64,000 bases of DNA from Chelatococcus composti (GTDB taxonomy: Bacteria > Pseudomonadota > Alphaproteobacteria > Rhizobiales > Beijerinckiaceae), in contig NZ_JACHEH010000009.1 in the NCBI RefSeq assembly GCF_014201415.1, positions 1 through 64,000 of the forward strand, in the 5' to 3' direction. Both the position numbers and the translations under genes were made by a program. Numbering within the stretch: the stretch's first letter is position 1; each line of letters begins with the position of its first letter. This document shows, piece by piece, positions 58,681-64,000 of this stretch. Under the pieces are notes generated by a model, which saw only the letters and a program-made list of their open reading frames with translations, searched no databases and was not told where the DNA came from.

Positions 58681-59670
58681 TTACTTGAGCATTTCGTCGA
58701 TGGTCTTCTTCAGCTCGGCGTAGCCCAGCTTGCCGTAGACCTCGGCCGTGGCCTCGCGGAAGGGGGTGACGTCGATCTCGGCGATCGTCATGCCTTTGTC
58801 GGCCATGTCCTTCTCGTAGGTGGCGATGGCCGCCTCGGTCGCGCGGGAGGCGAAGTCACCCGCGGCCAGGGCTTCTTCCTTCAACGCGGTCTGCATCTCG
58901 GGAGGCAGGCTGTCGAACCAGCTGGCGCTGGTGACGAGGCCGGTGATGAGATTGATGTGGCCCGTCTTGGTCAGGTACTTCGTGACCTCATAAAGACGGG
59001 AGCCGTAGGCGGCCGGCGTCTGCGCCTCGACAGCGTCGATGGCCTGCTGCTGCAGCGCCGGATAGACCTCGGCCCAGCCCATGGGCGTGGGCGTCGCGCC
59101 CATGGCGCGGATGGTTTCCATCCACACCGGTGCGCCGGGTGTGCGCATGCGGACGCCGGCGAGATCCTCCGGCTTCGACACCGGCTTGTTGGTGAGCAGA
59201 TGCCGCTCGCCCTGCCACCAGTTGAAGGACAGCACCTCGTGGCCGGACGCCTTGCGCAGCTTCTGCGCCCACGTGTCAAACAGCGGCGAGGTGACGACCT
59301 TGCGCACACCGTCATAGCCGCTGGCGAGGAACGGGCCGCCGAGAACGCCGAATTCCGGCACGAAGACGGCGAGACGGCCGCCGTCGACGACGACGGCGAC
59401 GTTGGCGCCGGCGCGCGCCTGCTCCAGGACGTCCTCGTCCCTGCCAAGCTGCGAGCCGGAGAAGATGCGAATCTCGAACTCGCCGTTGCTGCGCTCCTTC
59501 ATGCGGTCGCGCAGGCGCTCAAGCCCCTTGTAGATGGGGTCGTCCGTCGTCAGCGCCGTGTTGATGTTCAATTGATACTTGGCCGCGAGGGCGGCGGTCG
59601 ACATGGTGGTGGCGGCGGCAAGCGCCGCAATGCCCGCGCAGGCGGACAGGACAACACGATGGATGGACAT
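58681..59670 (-). CDS. TRAP transporter substrate-binding protein (DctP)
   Basis: The 329-residue periplasmic protein has a signal peptide (MSIHRVVLSACAGIAALAAA, cleaved after about 31). The DctP fold shows in PEFGVLGGPFLASGYDGV, KPEDLAGVRMRTPGAPVW and MGATPTPMGWAEVYPALQQ. The arginine of VRMRTPG binds the substrate carboxylate. The ATG at 59670 follows GGGAG. It is the first gene of the uxuA operon and divergent from the GntR regulator. Substrate is probably a hexuronate, by linkage to uxuA. Confidence 0.93.
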   Translation of the reverse strand: MSIHRVVLSACAGIAALAAATTMSTAALAAKYQLNINTALTTDDPIYKGLERLRDRMKERSNGEFEIRIFSGSQLGRDEDVLEQARAGANVAVVVDGGRLAVFVPEFGVLGGPFLASGYDGVRKVVTSPLFDTWAQKLRKASGHEVLSFNWWQGERHLLTNKPVSKPEDLAGVRMRTPGAPVWMETIRAMGATPTPMGWAEVYPALQQQAIDAVEAQTPAAYGSRLYEVTKYLTKTGHINLITGLVTSASWFDSLPPEMQTALKEEALAAGDFASRATEAAIATYEKDMADKGMTIAEIDVTPFREATAEVYGKLGYAELKKTIDEMLK

Positions 59671-59783
59671 CACCAATCTCCCAGACGTTTCCCCGGCGAA
59701 CGAGCCTTATGCCTATCCCGCTCGCTTAACTGGTATGGTAGTATGGTTATGGGAAATTGCAAGACGCCCGGGAGAACTGCTGC
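59671..59783. promoter_or_regulatory. Divergent dctP/GntR control region
   Basis: These 113 bases separate the TRAP operon from the GntR gene. GGTATGGTAGTATGGTTATGG near 59731-59752 holds close repeats of ATGG, possibly for regulator binding. No perfect GntR/FCD palindrome is visible. Confidence 0.4.
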
Positions 59784-60527
59784 GTGAGAAACGAAGTCGA
59801 TCCGTCGGCCGCCATCGCCCCGCAGATCTATCGCCTGCTCAGGCAGGCGATCGTGACGCTCGAGTATCTGCCGGGCCAGCGTCTGTCGGAGCAGGAGATT
59901 GGCGCCCGCTTCGGCGTCAGCCGCCAGCCCGTGCGGGAAGCCTTCATCAAGCTGAGCGAGGCAGGGCTGGTGCGCATCCTGCCGCAACGCGGCACCTTCG
60001 TGGTGCGCATTTCGATGAGGGACGTCGCCAACGCGCGCTTCGTGCGCGAGGCGGTGGAAGTGGCGGTGGCGACCACGGCCTGCTCCGTGGCGCCGCCTGA
60101 GGCGCTCGACAGGCTCAACGAGCTCATCGCCCTGCAACGGGAGGCCGCCGCGAACGACGACCAGCGCCTCTTCCTGCGCTACGATGAAGCCTTCCACCGC
60201 ACCCTGGCCGAGGCGGTGGAATGTGCGAGCGCCTGGCCCTTCATCGAGGACGTGAAGGCGCAGATGGACCGCGTGCGCTATCTCAGCCTGCCGGCCGCCT
60301 CGCCCATGTCGCGGCTGATCGACCAGCACGCGGAGATCGTCCGCGCCATCGCCCAGCGCGACGCCCGGAGGGCGGGCGATGCGATGCGCCTGCATCTGCG
60401 CGAGATCCTGAACTCCCTGCCCCGGCTGGCTGCGGCGCATCCTGATCTGTTCGAGGACGACGAGCTGCCGGCCCACGCCCGCGAGGCGGCGAACGCCACC
60501 TCTGGCCGCGACGTGGCGCCGGCCTGA
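59784..60527 (+). CDS. GntR family regulator (FadR/FCD subfamily)
   Basis: The 247-residue protein has an N-terminal GntR winged HTH (LSEQEIGARFGVSRQPVREA, about 36-55). A helical FCD ligand domain follows, with ARFVREAVEVAVA, the metal-binding Asp/His pattern (DEAFHRTLAEA) and IDQHAEIVRAI with a late His. FCD regulators beside uxuA and TRAP genes commonly respond to hexuronates or their breakdown products. The start is the GTG at 59784, after GGGAG. It ends four bases from the convergent SDR gene. Confidence 0.93.
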   Translation: MRNEVDPSAAIAPQIYRLLRQAIVTLEYLPGQRLSEQEIGARFGVSRQPVREAFIKLSEAGLVRILPQRGTFVVRISMRDVANARFVREAVEVAVATTACSVAPPEALDRLNELIALQREAAANDDQRLFLRYDEAFHRTLAEAVECASAWPFIEDVKAQMDRVRYLSLPAASPMSRLIDQHAEIVRAIAQRDARRAGDAMRLHLREILNSLPRLAAAHPDLFEDDELPAHAREAANATSGRDVAPA

Positions 60528-60531
60528 CGGC

Positions 60532-61272
60532 TCAGGCGTTGGCGCCGCCGTCGATGGTGAATTCGGCGCCGGTGACGGACGCTGCCGTCGGCCCGGCGAG
60601 CCACGCCACGAGATCGGCGACGTCCTCAGGCCTGCCGAAGCGCGGGATGGCCATGAGGCCGAGCTGCTGGTCGGCATGCTCGCCGCTGGCCGGGTTCATC
60701 TCCGTGTCGGTGGAGCCAGGATGGACGATGTTGGCCGTGATGCCGCGCGGGCCGAGATCACGCGCCATGGCCTTCGTCAGGCCGACAAGCGCCGCCTTGG
60801 TCATCGCATAGAGGCCGATTCCGGGCCACGGCACCCGCACGGCGAGCGTGCTGCCCGTGGTAATGATGCGCCCGCCCTGCCCCATCGCCCTGGCTGCCCG
60901 GCTCGACGCGATGAAGACGGCGCGCAGGTTGACATCGACCATCCGGTCGAAGTCCTCCGCGGTTATCTCGTCGATCAGCCCCGTCTCGAAGATGCCGGCG
61001 TTGTTGACGAGGATGTCGATGCGCTCCCTCGCCGAGACCACACTATCGACGGCAGCCTTGACTGCCCCGGCGTCGCGATTGTCGGCCCGGATCGCCCGCG
61101 CCCTTCCGCCGGACGCCTCGATCTCCGCGACGACCTGTTCTGCCCTGTCCTGCGCACGGGCGTAGGTGATCGCGACCTCAGCTCCCTCGGCGGCCAGACG
61201 ACGCGCGACAGCCGCGCCGATGCCGCGGCTGCCACCGGTGACAAGCGCGACCTTGCCCTGAAGATAGGTCAT
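60532..61272 (-). CDS. SDR family oxidoreductase (FabG-like)
   Basis: The 246-residue short-chain dehydrogenase has GGSRGIGAAVARRL at the N-terminus, VNNAG near 88, and Ser-Tyr-Lys in TGSTLAVRV and GLYAMTKAAL. It ends with the IDGGANA tail. It is divergent from a TetR gene across a perfect palindrome, so it is probably the repressed target. Its substrate is unknown; this arrangement often deals with xenobiotic or aldehyde/ketone stress. Confidence 0.9.
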   Translation of the reverse strand: MTYLQGKVALVTGGSRGIGAAVARRLAAEGAEVAITYARAQDRAEQVVAEIEASGGRARAIRADNRDAGAVKAAVDSVVSARERIDILVNNAGIFETGLIDEITAEDFDRMVDVNLRAVFIASSRAARAMGQGGRIITTGSTLAVRVPWPGIGLYAMTKAALVGLTKAMARDLGPRGITANIVHPGSTDTEMNPASGEHADQQLGLMAIPRFGRPEDVADLVAWLAGPTAASVTGAEFTIDGGANA

Positions 61273-61279
61273 GTCCGAT

Positions 61280-61309
61280 CCTTTTATGTAACGAACGATA
61301 CATAAAAGG
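61280..61309. promoter_or_regulatory. TetR operator between SDR and TetR genes
   Basis: CCTTTTATGTA and TACATAAAAGG form 11-bp perfect inverted arms around ACGAACGA. The inner GTAACGAACGATAC is itself nearly palindromic. It begins eight bases upstream of the SDR ATG, so bound repressor would block that promoter directly. Confidence 0.85.
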
Positions 61310-61375
61310 TAGGTGATTGCCCTCGGGCGTCAAGGAATTTATTCTACCGATCGATACAGAATGGGAGCCTGACCG

Positions 61376-62017
61376 ATGGCCCAGCGCGGACGGCCCCGCA
61401 GCTTCGATCGCACGACGGCACTTCGCCGGGCGATGGAGGTCTTCTGGCGCAAGGGCTACGACAATGCCTCGATGGCGGATCTCACCGCCGCCATGGGCAT
61501 CAACCCGCCGAGCCTCTATGCCGCCTTCGGCAGCAAGGAGGGGCTCTTCCGCGAGGCAGTGGCCCTCTATGCCGAGACGGAGGGCAGCGGCATCTGGGAG
61601 GGGGTGCCCGCGGCGCCCACCGCCCGGGCGGCGATGGAGCACCTGCTGCGGGCGACGGCCCTCGCCTATACGAAGGGGCCGGAGCCGCTCGGCTGCCTGA
61701 TCGTGCTCGGCGCGCCACAGGCAGAATGCGCCAGCCCCGCCATTCGCGACGATCTCAGGAGACGCAGGGCGGACAACGTCCGCATCCTCGAGGAACGTCT
61801 GCGGCGGGCGGTCGCGGAGGGCGAGCTGCCGGCCCATGTCGACTGCACGGCCGTCGCGAACTTCTACGCCACCGTGCAGCACGGCATGTCGATCAGGGCC
61901 CGCGACGGCGCGACGCGCGAGGAGCTGCTGTCCGTGGCCGATTGCGCCATGGCCGCGTGGGACAGGTTGACGTCCACGGCATCACGTAATCGCGACCCCT
62001 CCGAGAAAAGCAAATGA
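61376..62017 (+). CDS. TetR/AcrR family repressor
   Basis: The 213-residue protein has an N-terminal HTH (FDRTTALRRAMEVFWRKGYD then ASMADLTAAMGI), followed by SLYAAFGSKEGLFREAV. The rest is the helical ligand domain, with no recognised ligand motif. A perfect 11-bp-armed operator lies in the 103-base region shared with the divergent SDR gene, which is probably the controlled partner. Confidence 0.93.
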   Translation: MAQRGRPRSFDRTTALRRAMEVFWRKGYDNASMADLTAAMGINPPSLYAAFGSKEGLFREAVALYAETEGSGIWEGVPAAPTARAAMEHLLRATALAYTKGPEPLGCLIVLGAPQAECASPAIRDDLRRRRADNVRILEERLRRAVAEGELPAHVDCTAVANFYATVQHGMSIRARDGATREELLSVADCAMAAWDRLTSTASRNRDPSEKSK

Positions 62018-62158
62018 TATCAGTGATGCAGGAACAGCACCCGTCGAATGTTCTTGCATTTGGCGCTGTTACCGCGAACAATTGATGGTCATGACACTTC
62101 GACGGGGTAAGATCATCGGCCGCCGGGCATCACGCAGTGTCGATCGGATAGGTCGCCG

Positions 62159-63961
62159 ATGAGCAATACCGACACCACCTCACGCCCGCGGAACCATGCG
62201 GGAACGGATCCGCCCGACAGTCCAGTCGACATCGAGCGCCTTCTCGACCTGTTTCCCGGCGCCTTTAACGTTTGCGACCGGGAGGGCCGTCTTCTCCGCT
62301 ACAACCAGGTTGCTGCGGAACTCTGGGGTCGCAGGCCGCGGCTTCGCGACGCAAGCGAGCGCTTTTGCGGCGCCCATCGCCTGCGCCGGCCCGACGGCTC
62401 CGAGCTGTCCCCCGACCAGAACCCGGTGGCCGAGACGTTGCGCACGGGCGCCCCGGTGCGCAACGCCGAGATCATGATCGAGCAGCCAGACGGGACGCGC
62501 ATCCTGACACTTGTCAACATCAACGCACTGTACGGTGCGGCCGGTGAGATCACGGGAGCGGTGTGCTGCTTCCGCGACATCACGGATCATCGGGCGGGGC
62601 AGGCCAGCGCCTTCAGCGAGGCGCTGCGCTCGCACGAGCTGCTGAGACATCTCCCGGCTGCCATCTACATGACGGACGCGGAGGGGCGGCTCACCTACTA
62701 CAACGAGGCGGCCGCCGAGCTCTGGGGCACCCGTCCGGAGCCGGGCACGAGCGAATTTGCCGCCTCTTGGAAGCTCTTCTGGCCAGACGGACGGCCGATG
62801 CCCTACGCGATGAGCCCGATGGCGCTGGCGCTCCAGGAGAGGCGGCCGGTCCGCGGCGTGGATGTGGTCGGCGAGCGGCCGGACTGCACAAGGGTGCCGT
62901 TCCTGCCCTGCCCTGCCCCGCTCTTCGACGACAGGGGCAACCTCGTCGGTTCCGCCAACGTCCTCGTCGACATCACGGAGCGCCTGCACGCGGAGGAAGC
63001 CGCACGCCGGCTCGCCTTCATCGTCGAGTCGAGCGACGACGCCATCATCAGCACGGACCTTGAGGGCAGGATCAGCAGCTGGAACGGGGGAGCCGAGCGC
63101 CTCTACGGTTACCCGGCAGCCGAGGCCCTGGGCCAGCCGGTCACGATCCTTGTTCCCGAGGACCGGCCGGACGAGGAGCCGACCATTCTCGAGCGCATCC
63201 GGCGCGGCGAGCGGGTTGACCACTACGAGACGATGCGCCGGCGCAAGGACGGCAGCCTCGTCGACATCTCGCTCACCGTGTCGCCGATCCACGACGGCGC
63301 CGGACGGATCATCGGCGCCTCGAAGATCGCCCGCGACATCACCGACCGGCGGCGGGCCGAGCAGCAGCAGCGCCTGCTGCTGCGCGAGATGAACCACCGG
63401 ATCAAGAACCTCTTCACCCTCGCCATCGGCATCGTGGGCCTCAGCGGTCGCGCGGCCGGCGCGGAAGATGTCACGAATGCCATCAGGGAGCGGCTCAGCG
63501 CCCTCGCCCGCGCGCACGAGTTGACGCTGCATGTTTTCGACGACCGGGCGCGCGTCACAACGCTGCGGGCACTGGTGGAGTCGATTCTGGAGCCCTATCG
63601 CGATCCTGCCGCGCCCGACCGTGTCGTCCTCGAGGGAGACGATCTGACCATCGGCGGCTCGGCCCTGACAGGCATCGCGCTGCTGATTCACGAGTTCGCC
63701 ACCAACGCGACGAAATACGGCGCCCTCTCCAGCCCGACGGGGCGGATCACGATCCGCTGGGCGTCGCAGGACGACCATGTGACCATTCTCTGGCAAGAGC
63801 GTGACGGCCCGGCCATCGCGCATCCTCCGTCCGAGGAGGGCTTCGGCAGCTCGCTCGCCCGCTCGACCGTGCGACAGCTGGGCGGCGCGCTGGCCCGCGA
63901 GTGGTCACGCGACGGGCTCGTCATGCAGCTCAGCATTCCAGCCGAGCGTCTCGGCGGCTGA
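62159..63961 (+). CDS. PAS-domain HWE-family sensor histidine kinase
   Basis: The 600-residue cytoplasmic kinase has no membrane helices. Three PAS domains lie at about 25-145, 160-275 and 285-400 (the last starting LAFIVESSDDAIISTD). The HWE kinase core follows: phospho-acceptor His413 in REMNHRIKNLFTL, the Asn box in LLIHEFATNATKYGA and the WxE element ILWQERDGP. This subclass is common in alphaproteobacteria and often sits on the general stress response or light/redox control. No response regulator lies within view; the window ends 39 bases later. Confidence 0.94.
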   Translation: MSNTDTTSRPRNHAGTDPPDSPVDIERLLDLFPGAFNVCDREGRLLRYNQVAAELWGRRPRLRDASERFCGAHRLRRPDGSELSPDQNPVAETLRTGAPVRNAEIMIEQPDGTRILTLVNINALYGAAGEITGAVCCFRDITDHRAGQASAFSEALRSHELLRHLPAAIYMTDAEGRLTYYNEAAAELWGTRPEPGTSEFAASWKLFWPDGRPMPYAMSPMALALQERRPVRGVDVVGERPDCTRVPFLPCPAPLFDDRGNLVGSANVLVDITERLHAEEAARRLAFIVESSDDAIISTDLEGRISSWNGGAERLYGYPAAEALGQPVTILVPEDRPDEEPTILERIRRGERVDHYETMRRRKDGSLVDISLTVSPIHDGAGRIIGASKIARDITDRRRAEQQQRLLLREMNHRIKNLFTLAIGIVGLSGRAAGAEDVTNAIRERLSALARAHELTLHVFDDRARVTTLRALVESILEPYRDPAAPDRVVLEGDDLTIGGSALTGIALLIHEFATNATKYGALSSPTGRITIRWASQDDHVTILWQERDGPAIAHPPSEEGFGSSLARSTVRQLGGALAREWSRDGLVMQLSIPAERLGG

Positions 63962-64000
63962 CGCCGCCGAGACAGGCCTGCCGCGCCTCAGCGCATCGTT

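Overview
The window is GC-rich, gene-dense chromosome from an alphaproteobacterium, most probably a member of the Hyphomicrobiales (Rhizobiales). The evidence is the set of conserved gene blocks: plsX-fabH-ihfA-merR, glyA-nrdR-ribD-ribE-ribH-nusB-thiL, an ldtR/ldtP pair, pdxJ-acpS-lepB-rnc-era-recO-parC, rpsF-rpsR-DUF2232-rplI and dnaB-alr-radA-cvpA-purF. A ubiquinol-cytochrome c chaperone, a K+-independent proton pyrophosphatase, a zinc-independent type HemB, a Bpt leucyltransferase and an HWE-type histidine kinase agree with this. I see no transposase, integrase, CRISPR array, rRNA or complete tRNA. Most of the window is core genome; the more variable parts are 20.3-29 kb and 47-64 kb.

Layout. 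0.3-5.4 kb: fatty-acid/phospholipid genes, nucleoid protein and MerR regulator on the minus strand, then yceD/CBP3-like genes and bamE. 5.5-7.6 kb: hppA. 7.8-14.8 kb: a long minus-strand run from glyA through nrdR, riboflavin synthesis, nusB and thiL to an MFS carrier. 15-19 kb: cell-wall regulator LdtR with its L,D-transpeptidase, then a valine-pathway hydrolase. 19.3-25 kb: hemB, an orphan LivH-like permease with an unusual N-terminus, threonine dehydratase, an RDD protein, bpt and bioY. 25-28.1 kb: a probable metal/redox locus with a diheme peroxidase fused to a cupredoxin, a helical periplasmic protein and a divergent PiuC-type dioxygenase. 28.1-28.9 kb: a twice-frameshifted ATPase gene. 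28.9-35.8 kb: the pdxJ-to-parC block. 36.3-46.8 kb: ribosomal proteins, cfa, dnaB, alr, radA, cvpA and purF. 46.8-52.6 kb: a second L,D-transpeptidase, an SDR, der, a TPR protein, panB and an NnrU-like protein. 53-55.6 kb: divergent katA/oxyR. 55.6-60.5 kb: uxuA plus a TRAP transporter and a divergent GntR regulator. 60.5-62 kb: SDR/TetR divergon with a clear operator. 62.2-64 kb: PAS-HWE kinase.

Most observations of interest are regulatory or architectural. They include a full TTAA-N7-TTAA CtrA-type site before dnaB, an inverted repeat in the ldtP promoter, a near-ideal TetR operator, a terminator between the TRAP binding-protein and permease genes, a 28-nt palindrome after katA, a purF leader hairpin, the peroxidase-cupredoxin fusion and the LivH fusion. 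I found no convincing new defence system or mobile system. The best candidate for an undescribed system is the 25.1-28.1 kb metal/redox locus. All functional assignments come from reading the sequence and family knowledge; no searches were run.
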